64,000 bases of DNA from contig NZ_CABFVU010000003.1 of assembly GCF_902150045.1 (NCBI RefSeq), forward strand, positions 1 through 64,000, given 5' to 3'. The position numbers and the translations under genes were made by a program. Shown one piece after another: positions 28,801-37,882 of the stretch; within the stretch, counting starts at the first letter, position 1; each line of letters opens with the position of its first letter. Origin of the DNA: Chitinophaga polysaccharea (GTDB taxonomy: Bacteria; Bacteroidota; Bacteroidia; Chitinophagales; Chitinophagaceae). A model generated the notes under the pieces. The model made no database searches. It was given only the letters and a program-made list of their open reading frames with translations, and had not been told where the DNA came from.

Positions 28801-29651
28801 AGCCCTGTTTCGGGCATCGATGATTTATAGCGCCACCACGCTTCGTAAAACAGCGCCAGTATGGTTTCATAAGAAAGATTGAAATGCCGGGCCAGCTGAA
28901 ACAGGTTGCTGCGCACAAATTCCCTGCGGTTAAAATTGCTGCCCCGCTCCATAATGAGGTAGGTGAGCATGAACAGCCATACCGCTTTTTCCAGTTCGCT
29001 GGTTTCCGTATGCAGTAATTGCTGTTGCTGTTGCAGCAGCAGTATTTCACGGCTGCCTGCAATAATAAATAACGCTTCTGCAGGCTCCAGTACTTCTACA
29101 ACAGCTTGCAGTACGGTAACGGAGAACTGCCATACCATCCGCTCTCTTACACTGCGGCTTTGCCCGATACTGCGGATGAAATCCGCCAGTTTGCCGGGAG
29201 AGGACCTGGAGAGTTGCAGGATGATCTCTCCCGGTTGCGCGCGTTCGGCGGCAGTAGCCCACCAGGGCATCACGCCCTGCAACAGGAAAAAGGTCATGAG
29301 CTCCAGCTGCCGGTCGTCACCTTTGCGGATGGTAATATCCCCGTTAATGGTATGCTGCGTGCCTGCATGCTGATGTTGCAGCAGATCGGTGAGCATCTGT
29401 TGCATGGCGGCCAGGATCTTTGCAGGCAGCTCGGTTTCCATGTCTTTCACAGGGATGGTCCCGATGTTCAGTACCAACCCGTCGATAGAAGCCATCATAT
29501 CGGCAGGGATCAGTTGTTGCAGCAGCTCGTCCACGCTGTTGCTGATGCTTTGACGGAAAAGCATACTTACTTTGTCCTGCAATGCAAAAGCCTTTGGCCT
29601 GGAATCGTAGGTGATATCAAAACTGTATCGCCGGATGATGTGTGCTTCCAT
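25884..29651 (-). CDS. eCIS tape-measure protein
   Basis: 1,255 residues. The N-terminus (HIIRRYSFDITYDSRPKAF; VDELLQQLIPAD) and C-terminus (GLIILHPFIPYGFKRVGLV; WWLRIEERGYDLILQTLPW) match the contractile-injection-system tape-measure family. The long middle is helical, rich in Leu, Gln and Ala, as expected for a protein spanning the tube lumen and setting particle length. Its size suggests a rather long particle, though scaling by residue count is approximate. It starts at the stop codon of the baseplate gene upstream (TAATG overlap) and overlaps the ATPase gene, so translation is probably coupled. Confidence 0.9.
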   Translation of the reverse strand: MEAHIIRRYSFDITYDSRPKAFALQDKVSMLFRQSISNSVDELLQQLIPADMMASIDGLVLNIGTIPVKDMETELPAKILAAMQQMLTDLLQHQHAGTQHTINGDITIRKGDDRQLELMTFFLLQGVMPWWATAAERAQPGEIILQLSRSSPGKLADFIRSIGQSRSVRERMVWQFSVTVLQAVVEVLEPAEALFIIAGSREILLLQQQQQLLHTETSELEKAVWLFMLTYLIMERGSNFNRREFVRSNLFQLARHFNLSYETILALFYEAWWRYKSSMPETGLGSYIKSLYDELTVTHTRKLLASGDPSYQKIMADTGEQISVLRYYLLYGAIPWWAPGITPTSLQQMFVNTGYRSAASLKQMLQAVLQHPTAAGRWNSLMQTNAAEVEKTGYLREIKNWANDTIAATPFAPDTGIKRLLLRDVILHLLTYGSISWWGKAYAHFSLNSLLEQLAVQHPDQTLTILEYAATLPAAMQRLITGVKPAVFFQLLKTSGMGTAAEEVYDNVYTLLIAVQQFITITTIPPEHFILQAIWQSLAAGRYRRINKEILLQHLFLPAWSETPVAAPRMIRFLLQQLLPVINHLSGNTVLANDLQAWTFPAASMQGTERLPAQLMVSPQTVTHWLQQFLSSGQLPAAAGNATAGYAARLLQWLYEYHEAHIKTLQDSITLSPLLFVQLEELFLQLEPHIEPVQALLQPWLEKIIAADHLFATGSAFTTGGVPASGNFFGAGSTFAGDAGGRRHQPAVAFRSLLQRMQRYTAITAEHQQQEILEEARQLLTVFLTRYRLPEKLGSLSLSVTNEIIRTAVILLFNAAPGILQQLFSSYRQQLAARLQVYGLFSFYAGAPDSHIRQSLDVYAVQDSLQLLQESAGGSSQNGITDLRKAVRFYKQRSRQERKIFYGKVLQHTALIEQMAQHLDEASFLDIMQDTPLGWTSNATDALQELQQLLEGMLPGSQEKMQLQQVFRRFHLLLLGAHIHVYDARSYALRFLDFIKTAAPGIATILIARLVKSAQQTAVLTYTYIRNLMPALQQEAQLSVNTERHRALLRESLYEKDRLQTAAAVVNEPEAPAREPESWSKVKKSPLDTIYTGNAGLIILHPFIPYGFKRVGLVNDEGFVSREAQHRAVHLLQYMATGKEEHAEHELALNKILCALPLEEPVPAEMLLTAEEKQLCEELLKVVIQRWEKMNNSSVEGFRAAFLQRDGALWEKEGDWWLRIEERGYDLILQTLPWGIGMIKAPWMEKTIYTEWTYS

Positions 29652-32506
29652 TATACGGTAACTACATAATGAGAGAATAACGGATCCTTAATGATAAGCT
29701 CCAGCAGTGCGTTCGCCGCAGAAGGCTTGTCGGCTTCGCCGCGCATGGCTTTGAGCCAGTTAAAATAACGCAGCTCGAACTCCTGCATCGCGGCAATGCC
29801 TATCCAGCGGAAATACATACGGAACTGCACGGGTGTATGCTCACGGAACACTGCCTCGGTAAAGTTCCTGAATTCCTGGTGTTGGAAACGGGCCGGCCAG
29901 GAGGGAAGCACGATGCTCATACCAAATCTGAAGAACTCCTCCTGCAGCATTTGAGAGGCCCCGTGTTTTACATATTTTACTACATGCACCTGGTGCGGTT
30001 GCCTTTCTTTCATTTGCCGGATCAGCAGCAGCAGGTCCAGCATTGTTTTTTCAACGGCAGCTTTTGAGGCAGGAGCCGTGAAATGCGCTGCTGTCAGCAA
30101 CTCCGGTGTATCGCCGGGATAGAAGTAAATATTATACTGCTGTTGCAGCTGCTGCCAGCTGCCATATGCGTCTTTTTCATTCAACGCGGCAGCCAGCGAC
30201 GCTATATTGTTCAATCGCGCTTCCTGCTCATCAAGCGTGAGCCATTGTGCATGCTGTAACAGTAGTTTATTCCCCCTGTCGCAGATGCGGAAACCAAAAG
30301 CCTTATCCGCATAAGCAGGCTTCAGCAACAGGTGCTCCAGCAGGTAACATCCTTCGGATGCCGTGCTGATCTGCTTCAAGTGGCGGATCATTTCTTTCTG
30401 CGCCTGCGTGGATTCCCCGTAGGTCTTTTCCCGGCTTACCACTTGCCACAACGCATGTGCGGTGTGCCTGTATACTACCAGGTAAACGTCGTCTTCTCCA
30501 TCGTAAACAATGCGGTAGTTAGCCGGATCCAGCCCGTAACGGAGCAGGGATACCGACTGCCGACCGTAGTCATATTGTTTGCCGGTGATAATTTCCCCCG
30601 ATGCGCTTTCTGCAATATTTACTTTGATCAGCTCATCTTTCACTTTATACTCCTTCACGAGGTGCACATGTATATGCGCTTCGGGAGCATGCGCCGGGGT
30701 TACTTTCCACTTGGCCGAGTCAAAGGCGGCAGTGAGCCGTTTCCGCTTTTCCTGCCGTATATGCAGCAGTTTATGCAGCAGCGTTTCATAGCCGGAGAGC
30801 TCGCCTCCGTCGAAAATATCTTCCCTGTAATTAAAAGAGCGGTTACGGTTGGCGCTCAGCGCAGGCAGGTCCCGGAGGATCTCCGCTTTCCACTCCAGCT
30901 CAGGACTGATCCTTGCCGGAGCAGCATCGCGCCCATAGGTCTGTTCATAAAAGCTCACGGGATATTTCAGCAACACCAGGTTAAAGCGGGCCAGCAAATG
31001 ATCCAGTATGGTATTCTTTCGTTCCTGGTACACTTTATCCGGCTCCGCGGCCTCCTGCATATTTTTCATATACGGGTTACCGTTATCCTGCGTGAAGTCG
31101 TCCCAGGAAAGCGGGGTTTGCTGAGTGGTAAAAGCCTTCAGCAGTGTGGCGGCATGTGGTACGTTGTATAAAGGCTGGATAGCATAGGTTATCGCGGGCA
31201 CCTGCTGAAGGAAGGGCGAGAATAAGTTGCCGATATTACTTAGCTGTGCCAGGTAATTGGCCAGCAGCTGTTCAAAGAAGAGCAGGTAGGCTTTCAGTTG
31301 TTTGGCCTGTGCATGCCGGAGCGCGGGCGCATCTTTTTCCAGCCCTTCATGCCCTATGCCATAAATGGCAGGGAATTGGTGTTGCAGCGAATAGTACTGG
31401 CCAAGGTTGCGGTAGGTGGCTTTCAGTGGTTTGGAGGCCTCTGAATTTTTGTGGCCGGCAAACTTCCTGCGCGCTACTGTTTTTATCTGTTCATACATGT
31501 TGAGAAAACCGGCATCACGGAGATTGTATTCGAACTTATCGCTGGAGATCTTTATTTCATGTTTCTCGCTTATCATTTCCAGGAAAGGGTAATGGCCTTT
31601 TCTGATCTGCACGGGCTTAGCCTGGAAGGTACAGTTTTCGTCCGCCAGGTAAATGGCTTTTACCTTTGCTACACCCGGTATCTGTGACAGACTTTTCATC
31701 AGGTCTGCTGGGTCAACGGATTGCTTACGGGGATGCAGGTCGCTGCCGGCAACAAATCCTTTTTTCAGCAGCGGCCCTGTGTATATATCTTCTGCAGTAT
31801 AACCGTTGATATACATTTCCGCGGCAGATACAAATCTTACCGGCGGATGCAGCGTCATTTCAAAGGCATTGCACATCAGGGCAAGGATCTGGTGAGGCTC
31901 ATGCCTGCTGTCTACAATAATTTCCGCTTTGATAAAGATCTCCTGCGGTTGCAGGATGATTGCCGGCTCAAAGTCTTCCCCGATATTGCGGTACGACTGC
32001 AAAAAATGATCTGTCTGTACAGCCAGTTTCTGAATAAGGTCTGCATTGCCGGTCATGTTCTCTGCAATAGCATCTTCTACCTGTATAAATACCCGGTACA
32101 CGCCTTTGGTACACCCGGATGGATGGGTGGTTTGCACAGGTTCTATCCAGATGTTCTCAATATTCTCTATTTCATCCAGCACCAGTTTCCGGTAGTCGTC
32201 TACTGTAACGGGGGCAGAGGTAAGCATATCTGCCCGCCGGAAAAAAGAATGGGGCAGCGGATCAATGTTGCCTTTTTTATCTGCCAGTATCTCCTCTATC
32301 GGGAAAGAGGTACGGTAGGCCGGATCCGTAATGGCATAGCACAGCTGCTGCAGGATAGTTACACCGGGATCATGCAGGTTGTAGTCGGTCCACTCGGTAC
32401 CGGACAGTTCCTGTACACGGGCAATTGCTTCCTTCATTAGAAGATCATAATCCATTGCGGTGGCAATGGGTTTGTCTCTGTTGATCTGAACGGGAGTATC
32501 AGCCAT
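29651..32506 (-). CDS. eCIS baseplate protein, J-like (second)
   Basis: 951 residues. The N-terminal motif GTEWTDYNLHDPGVTILQQLCYAITD is diagnostic of baseplate J / wedge proteins in eCIS loci (Pvc12/Afp12-like). The remainder is mixed alpha-beta with no catalytic motif. It probably forms the outer wedge that links the hub to sheath and fibres. It sits between the fibre-like gene (9-bp gap) and the tape-measure gene (one-base overlap). Confidence 0.9.
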   Translation of the reverse strand: MADTPVQINRDKPIATAMDYDLLMKEAIARVQELSGTEWTDYNLHDPGVTILQQLCYAITDPAYRTSFPIEEILADKKGNIDPLPHSFFRRADMLTSAPVTVDDYRKLVLDEIENIENIWIEPVQTTHPSGCTKGVYRVFIQVEDAIAENMTGNADLIQKLAVQTDHFLQSYRNIGEDFEPAIILQPQEIFIKAEIIVDSRHEPHQILALMCNAFEMTLHPPVRFVSAAEMYINGYTAEDIYTGPLLKKGFVAGSDLHPRKQSVDPADLMKSLSQIPGVAKVKAIYLADENCTFQAKPVQIRKGHYPFLEMISEKHEIKISSDKFEYNLRDAGFLNMYEQIKTVARRKFAGHKNSEASKPLKATYRNLGQYYSLQHQFPAIYGIGHEGLEKDAPALRHAQAKQLKAYLLFFEQLLANYLAQLSNIGNLFSPFLQQVPAITYAIQPLYNVPHAATLLKAFTTQQTPLSWDDFTQDNGNPYMKNMQEAAEPDKVYQERKNTILDHLLARFNLVLLKYPVSFYEQTYGRDAAPARISPELEWKAEILRDLPALSANRNRSFNYREDIFDGGELSGYETLLHKLLHIRQEKRKRLTAAFDSAKWKVTPAHAPEAHIHVHLVKEYKVKDELIKVNIAESASGEIITGKQYDYGRQSVSLLRYGLDPANYRIVYDGEDDVYLVVYRHTAHALWQVVSREKTYGESTQAQKEMIRHLKQISTASEGCYLLEHLLLKPAYADKAFGFRICDRGNKLLLQHAQWLTLDEQEARLNNIASLAAALNEKDAYGSWQQLQQQYNIYFYPGDTPELLTAAHFTAPASKAAVEKTMLDLLLLIRQMKERQPHQVHVVKYVKHGASQMLQEEFFRFGMSIVLPSWPARFQHQEFRNFTEAVFREHTPVQFRMYFRWIGIAAMQEFELRYFNWLKAMRGEADKPSAANALLELIIKDPLFSHYVVTV

Positions 32507-32515
32507 ATCGGTACA

Positions 32516-33298
32516 TTAATAGTAATATTCTTCCGGCATAAACAACTCATCGCTCCATAGCCGGGTAATGTTGTAAAAAATTTCCACACCTTCCCCGTAA
32601 TTACTGTTGGAACGAAGTTGCAGGGCATAGTTATGTGTGCCGCCTTTCCAGCGTAATTTGATCTTGTTCCAGAAGAAGCCATAGTGTGCACAACGCTGGC
32701 TGATCCTGTTATGCGCGCCGCCATAGGCAGCCAGCGCGGTGGCATGGAGCAGCGCCATCCTGCCTGCGCCTTTTTTACCGGTTCTGGCCATCACTTCAAA
32801 AGCCTGGCAGTTATCCAGCGATTCAAGGATGGGATGCCATTTGCCGTTGGCGGGAACGGTGCCTGTTTTAAAAGTGCCAACGCGGCCCTGCATACCTGCA
32901 AAACCGTTGATGTCTGCCTTGAACCGGGGATCGCTTTTCTTTCCAATACCAAGATTGCCATTCGTATGAAAGAAGAAGCTTTTTCCCGGGCCGGTCTGGT
33001 CATCCTCACCGGTACCGGGTTTCATCCGCAATGCGGGATAGTCCTGCTCATCTTTTTCCATACAGAAAAAAGGCTCAAGATCATCCGTGGCGCGGTAAAA
33101 GGAGAGCAGCCGTTTAGACTCGCCCAGCGTAGCCACCAGCAAACCATTGTCTTCGTCTTTGGAAAAGCCGTCTTCCTGTTTATTGATGGTGGAATCTATC
33201 AGGTAACCGAAATGATTTTCCGAAGGCATTACGCCGTTCCTGAAATATTGTTTGAGCTCATCACGCCCGTATACTTTTTTACTTTGTTGCATGTCCAT
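32516..33298 (-). CDS. eCIS putative tail-fibre / adhesin-like protein
   Basis: 260 residues. The N-terminus (GVMPSENHFGYLIDSTINKQEDGF) and the middle (NGNLGIGKKSDPRF; DINGFAGMQGRVGTF) resemble segments of phage-like fibre and Bacteroidota eCIS proteins in which a fibre stem precedes a globular head. The C-terminal part (NRISQRCAHYGFFWNKIKLRWKGG) is likely a compact beta domain. It takes the place normally held by the canonical long tail-fibre gene (Pvc13/Afp13-like), but is much shorter and has no adenovirus-like shaft. A role in target recognition or as a baseplate accessory is inferred from position. Confidence 0.6.
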   Translation of the reverse strand: MDMQQSKKVYGRDELKQYFRNGVMPSENHFGYLIDSTINKQEDGFSKDEDNGLLVATLGESKRLLSFYRATDDLEPFFCMEKDEQDYPALRMKPGTGEDDQTGPGKSFFFHTNGNLGIGKKSDPRFKADINGFAGMQGRVGTFKTGTVPANGKWHPILESLDNCQAFEVMARTGKKGAGRMALLHATALAAYGGAHNRISQRCAHYGFFWNKIKLRWKGGTHNYALQLRSNSNYGEGVEIFYNITRLWSDELFMPEEYYY

Positions 33299-33344
33299 AT
33301 GTCCGGAATTTATATAAGGAGATGATTAGTTGATATCATGAGCA

Positions 33345-36300
33345 TCATGGTGGCAGCAGGGAGATGGTAAGCATCTCTTCATCGGGTGCGTAATCCGGTC
33401 GTTGGTCCGTTGCCGTTATAGCGGGGTGATCGTTGCCAATGATCAGCTCACAACTGATCTTCAGCGCATCAATGCCCAATGGCTGCGGCGCTTTATATTC
33501 CGCTGAGCGCAGTACGGTGATCAGGTGCTCTTTCGATGGGATCAGTACTGATTGTGGTAAAGAAGGCCGGATCTCTTGCAGGTCGCCTGTGGCGGTATCT
33601 GTGGCAAAAGCGGTGAGCACGCCCGTATCTTCATCTTTCGTATAATAAAAGTGTACAAGGGAAAAACCGGTAATATACTCCACGTAAGGCTGCCGGTTGA
33701 TATAGTTGAGCAGCTCCGATTTATACAGCACGCTGCCAATCTTCAAATGGGAAGAAGGATCAAACAACCAGGGGCAAAGAAATTTCTGGATATCTAGTTG
33801 TAACTGTTGCAGGTGACTGTTCAGGTTGTTTTCCGACGGATCCCTGAACAGGATGCTGCACACTACTTTTACGCTTTCATACACCGGGTTACGGATAGAC
33901 AAACGGACAAAGGGAGAGATATGCTGTTGCATAAAGGCCTTGATGCGGCACAGTGTATCCAGGTCTACCTTCGGTTCTGCGCTGATAAACAAACCGCTGT
34001 CCGATTGCCGGGGCACAACCACAATGCTGGCGTCTTCGTCCCTGGCGCCGGGGGGCGCCGTTATACATTTTACGATCAGTATTTCCGGGAATGCTTCCAG
34101 CAATACCTGTGCAATATCCAGCGCGGTAACGGGGCGTTGCTTATGCCGGAGTCTTTCGCTTACGCGTGTATAAAATTTACTTTCCGATTCTCTCTTCCTT
34201 CCGCCGAAGGAAGGGAACAATTGCCAGATGGCCTGGATGGTGCGGATATCCCGCTTCGTGTTTTTTATAGTCAGTGGAGGAATGGATAGTACTGATTCGA
34301 GGGAATTGCCAATGCCCTGCAATACCCGCTCTGCTGTTACAACATTGGGAAAAATGCCGATCACCCGGGGTGTGATACATTCATGGGAAGGAGTGGAGAT
34401 CCTGATCCACCAGGTGCCTGGCTGCAGTATACTGTTGTTGGTATTGATGCCCGCAGGTACCCGGATCTTTACGATACCGCTCCGTGAAAGGTTATTGGTA
34501 TTATCCGATAAAAGGCACATACCGTCAAACGGGTGCCATTTGTTATCTGCCAGGTAATGCCAGTGCAGCGGCGGGAGATCGGTAGTGGTATCGGTGAAAT
34601 ATTTATCTTCCAGCTGGAACAGCAGTGATAGTTCTTCCCTTGGTTTCAGCTGGTTAAAACCAATGTATAAATGTCCTGCTTCATTGAATACGGGCAGGAG
34701 TGAAAAATCGCTGACCCCATTGCCCGGGTAAATGGCTTCATTCCCGAATACGCCAACGTGATGAACTTCCATAGTTTCTCCCGCCGCAAATGTTTTTAAG
34801 GGCTTCAATGATTCGGAATGTTCCAGTGTATAACCAACGGAAATGGATTTTATCATCGGCGCATAAGGCAGGTTGGGTTGCGGTTTTTTACGGGAAGGAT
34901 GTTTGGCATTATATAAAATAATTTCCGGGAAGATAAGCGTATACAGCTGGTGCCCGAATGCTTCTGAAGGAGCGGCAAGCTCCAGCCTTACGGCACCCTG
35001 CCTGTAACTGGTGGTACTGTGCTTTACTTCCTTGTTCATTTTCATCCCGTTGGTAAAACTGATCTTATTGAAGTCGGCGTTACTGATCAGGGAAGTATCT
35101 GACAGATAGATATCGCCTTCTTTGTCGCGGTACGTTTGAAACAGCTGGAACAGTTCCTGGTTGCCACGCTCGGGTAAAAACACACCGTTGTTGATACTGC
35201 TTATGCCCACTTTATAGGCGTTGTTGGTGATGCCGCCGGGATAGGCGGCATAGTAGCTGTCGAACCCGTTTATATTTTTTGGAAGATCCAGCCATTCCAG
35301 TTTAATATTGAAGTCTTTCGTATACTTATTAAACACATTGGTATTACAGATATCGAGAAACGAGCCTATTGCAGGCATGGGGCCAAACATCCGGAAGGAG
35401 TGGAGCGCATTTATTTCGCCGATATTATTGTCCAGCTTTACCGCACGGAAGCCGCTTACCTTAGCCGTTACCGTTACCCTTTCCAGCACCAGGTGGCGCA
35501 GGAAGGAATAGGGGTGATGGAAGCTGTTATTGTTGAGCAATACTTTCAGCAATGGCAAGGCCGATGAAATATTGTTCCCATGTATTTCCGGGTCAAACAC
35601 ACAGAAAGCGGCTTCACTGCTGCGCAGCAGGAAGTTGATCACAACGGCATTATCGGCCTGTTCTGTGGCAGTGCAGCGAACGTTGTAATGACTGATCCGT
35701 TCCCATCCGGCCGGGGAGGTGTAGTAGAGAATGAATGCGCCCGACATCAGCTCACTGTTGGTGATAGCGGCGTTCCTGCCGGTAACGGCGGAGAAGTTCT
35801 GCAGGTATTTTATTAAGCCGGCATAACTGGCCGCGCTGAAATGCAGCCGCACCTGTACAGAGCGGGCGCCTTCTGTAAGATACAACGTGGGCGATCCGAT
35901 CATGAATCCCAGGGAAGCATCTTCCATGGTGCGCACCGATTGGGAAAGATCATGCTGGTCCTCCCCCAGCAATGGCCAGGTAACAGGAGGGGTGGTAAGT
36001 TTGGCAAAAGCCGGTGGCGGAATTACCGGGTGAACGGCATGATAGATAGCTGCTTCGCAGATATTACTGGTTTGGAGTGATCGTGCGGCAATCTGTAAAT
36101 AGTTACTTACATACAGGGTATGTATGGCGGTAATGGTAGTGGCATGTACTTTCAGATGCTCTGTCAGCTGGTATTTCAGCGGTTCCTTCTTAGCGGGGCT
36201 GGGAGCAAGCAGTATCTCTCCCTTTTCCAGTGTAAGGTGACTGATCTGGGGAGCCGGCGTTACCAGGATATGTACTTTATCCGGTACTGCGTGCAGCGGT

Positions 36301-37142
36301 TCCATACCCAGTATGGTACGGTAGTAATAATCCAGGTGTCTTTTGGGTATTTCATTGATCTGGTCCTGCAGGTGCCTGTAAAGCTCCGTAAAGGTCATTA
36401 GCAGCCCCATATGCGGCGTATGTTTCCGTTCGCGGAGCTGGTTCTTCAGGTAAAAGGAAGAGGCGCTGGAAGTCTGGTAAAACTTTGTGCGCAGGGTGTC
36501 ATAGATCTCATTCAGTGAAAAGAACCCGCTGAAGGTATCATCGCCGTCTGTGGTATGCGGGGGGATGCCGGGGAATAATTGCTGCAACCGGGCAGTAGTG
36601 GCAGTACCACGCAGGGTATGGTGCCGGGCTGTTTCATAAGGGAACAGCTGCCTTACCTGTATTTCGTACCGGTATAGTCTGGCGGTTTCTTCTTCCACCG
36701 ACTGGACCACCTGTTCCACATAATGCTGGATCACCCGCTGTTTATCTGCCAGGGCAAGCTTCTGCAATACATCCATCAGCTCAATGGCAATATCGTAGAG
36801 GAGCACAAAGAAACCGGCGGTATGTTTAAATAGACTGGCTTCATTATCTGCTTTTCCCATTGCTTCCCGCAGGTGAAGATATTTTTCCTCGTAAGCGGTG
36901 AACTGCAGGTTGGAGCAGATGATGAGCACGATCACAAGATCGGCATGAAAAAATTCCTGCCAGTCGCCATCGGGCTGATGCTGGAAATTATAATAATTGA
37001 ACTGGCTGGAAAGTGCCGTCAGCTGCGCCAGCAGGTCGAAGGTGCTCCGGTTGTCTACTTTTACATACGCAGGCTGCAATGCATTCAGTTGCCGTTCCAA
37101 CTGGTTCACGCCATCCTGTATATTTTCAAAGTAGTTGTTCAT
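33345..37142 (-). CDS. eCIS baseplate protein, large J-like (first)
   Basis: 1,265 residues. The position, size and C-terminal pattern (LDIAQVLLEAFPEILIVKCITAPPGA; VDLDTLCRIKAFMQQHISPFVRL; VEYITGFSLVHFYYTKDEDTG) match the large baseplate wedge protein of eCIS loci (Pvc11/Afp11-like, distantly phage gp6/gpJ). It would form the core ring around the spike. Its ATG overlaps the gp25 stop by four bases (ATGA), showing tight coupling. A 46-bp gap separates it from the fibre-like gene. Confidence 0.85.
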   Translation of the reverse strand: MNNYFENIQDGVNQLERQLNALQPAYVKVDNRSTFDLLAQLTALSSQFNYYNFQHQPDGDWQEFFHADLVIVLIICSNLQFTAYEEKYLHLREAMGKADNEASLFKHTAGFFVLLYDIAIELMDVLQKLALADKQRVIQHYVEQVVQSVEEETARLYRYEIQVRQLFPYETARHHTLRGTATTARLQQLFPGIPPHTTDGDDTFSGFFSLNEIYDTLRTKFYQTSSASSFYLKNQLRERKHTPHMGLLMTFTELYRHLQDQINEIPKRHLDYYYRTILGMEPLHAVPDKVHILVTPAPQISHLTLEKGEILLAPSPAKKEPLKYQLTEHLKVHATTITAIHTLYVSNYLQIAARSLQTSNICEAAIYHAVHPVIPPPAFAKLTTPPVTWPLLGEDQHDLSQSVRTMEDASLGFMIGSPTLYLTEGARSVQVRLHFSAASYAGLIKYLQNFSAVTGRNAAITNSELMSGAFILYYTSPAGWERISHYNVRCTATEQADNAVVINFLLRSSEAAFCVFDPEIHGNNISSALPLLKVLLNNNSFHHPYSFLRHLVLERVTVTAKVSGFRAVKLDNNIGEINALHSFRMFGPMPAIGSFLDICNTNVFNKYTKDFNIKLEWLDLPKNINGFDSYYAAYPGGITNNAYKVGISSINNGVFLPERGNQELFQLFQTYRDKEGDIYLSDTSLISNADFNKISFTNGMKMNKEVKHSTTSYRQGAVRLELAAPSEAFGHQLYTLIFPEIILYNAKHPSRKKPQPNLPYAPMIKSISVGYTLEHSESLKPLKTFAAGETMEVHHVGVFGNEAIYPGNGVSDFSLLPVFNEAGHLYIGFNQLKPREELSLLFQLEDKYFTDTTTDLPPLHWHYLADNKWHPFDGMCLLSDNTNNLSRSGIVKIRVPAGINTNNSILQPGTWWIRISTPSHECITPRVIGIFPNVVTAERVLQGIGNSLESVLSIPPLTIKNTKRDIRTIQAIWQLFPSFGGRKRESESKFYTRVSERLRHKQRPVTALDIAQVLLEAFPEILIVKCITAPPGARDEDASIVVVPRQSDSGLFISAEPKVDLDTLCRIKAFMQQHISPFVRLSIRNPVYESVKVVCSILFRDPSENNLNSHLQQLQLDIQKFLCPWLFDPSSHLKIGSVLYKSELLNYINRQPYVEYITGFSLVHFYYTKDEDTGVLTAFATDTATGDLQEIRPSLPQSVLIPSKEHLITVLRSAEYKAPQPLGIDALKISCELIIGNDHPAITATDQRPDYAPDEEMLTISLLPP

Positions 37143-37561
37143 CGTGTGCTGATATTGGTACCTTCCAGGAAATAGAACGGATATACCATGTTGTGCCGGG
37201 TATTGGTGGCGATCACGGTATAGTTGATCTGCACATACACCACGCCGCTCTCCATGGTCTGGTCTGCGATCTGGCAGTCGACAAGTTTGATCCGCGGTTC
37301 ATACTCCAGCAGCGCATGATAAATGATATGATTCAGTTCTGCGGCGAAGCGGGAGTCTACCACTTCAAATATCATCTTCCTGATATTACAGCCAAAATCC
37401 GGCAGCATAACACGTTCCCCGGGAATGGTGCTGAGAATGATGCGGATACTTTCTTCAATATCTGCTATATCGGATACCATCAGCACAGATGCGTTGGGTT
37501 TATCAAAGGAAGGGGGAAAGCTCCAGCCTGTCCCTAAAAATGATTTGATCTCTTTTGCCAT
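37139..37561 (-). CDS. eCIS gp25-like baseplate protein
   Basis: 140 residues from the ATG at 37561 (MAKEIKSFLGTGWSFPPSF). The longer frame upstream is only the antisense reading of the PAAR gene region. The motif SDIADIEESIRIILSTIPGERVMLPDFGC is the classic gp25/lysozyme-like wedge signature, with the conserved GER and PDFG. It links sheath to baseplate in phages and injection systems (Pvc9/Afp9-like). It is 2 bp after the PAAR gene and overlaps the J-like gene by four bases. Confidence 0.93.
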   Translation of the reverse strand: MAKEIKSFLGTGWSFPPSFDKPNASVLMVSDIADIEESIRIILSTIPGERVMLPDFGCNIRKMIFEVVDSRFAAELNHIIYHALLEYEPRIKLVDCQIADQTMESGVVYVQINYTVIATNTRHNMVYPFYFLEGTNISTR

Positions 37562-37563
37562 TG

Positions 37564-37866
37564 TTAACCTCCTATTAATACGGTAGGACATCCCAATACC
37601 ACCACACCGCCATGCGCGGTGCTGTCGCCCATGCGTACTGCAGGCCTGCCGCCTATCAGCACGGTAAACGAGCCCATGATAGCGGAATCCGGTGGCCCTA
37701 CGCAGGTGCACAGGTCGCCCACTACGGAAGCGGGTAATCCTCCAATCAGCACCGTAGGCATGCCTGGTCCTACAATAGGTCCGCCTACATGCGGGATGGG
37801 TGGAAGAGCCGGCGTAATAAGCGGGCATACATGCATATCTGTGATCCTTGCGGCGGGTTGTCCCAT
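37564..37866 (-). CDS. eCIS PAAR spike-tip protein
   Basis: 100 residues in the compact PAAR form with no extension. The start MGQPAARITD and the motifs DMHVCP, PTVLIGGLPASVVGD, CTCVGPPDSAIMGSFTVLIGG and STAHGG are typical. Conserved His and Cys residues that bind a metal at the tip are present. It sharpens the VgrG-like spike for membrane puncture. Since no effector domain is fused, cargo must be carried otherwise, probably in the tube. Confidence 0.94.
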   Translation of the reverse strand: MGQPAARITDMHVCPLITPALPPIPHVGGPIVGPGMPTVLIGGLPASVVGDLCTCVGPPDSAIMGSFTVLIGGRPAVRMGDSTAHGGVVVLGCPTVLIGG

Positions 37867-37882
37867 GTTTTGTTTTTTTATG

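Noticed and set aside
30332..31171. 279-codon plus-strand ORF inside the baseplate gene
   Set aside because: Antisense to the J-like baseplate gene, which has family motifs and coupled neighbours; the plus-strand product shows no recognisable feature.
31721..32440. 239-codon plus-strand ORF
   Set aside because: Antisense to the N-terminal motif region of the second baseplate protein; no support for coding.
37562..37828. Upstream extension of the gp25 gene to 229 residues
   Set aside because: The extension overlaps the PAAR gene in another frame and reads as Arg/His-rich noise; the start at 37561 fits the family length and 2-bp spacing.
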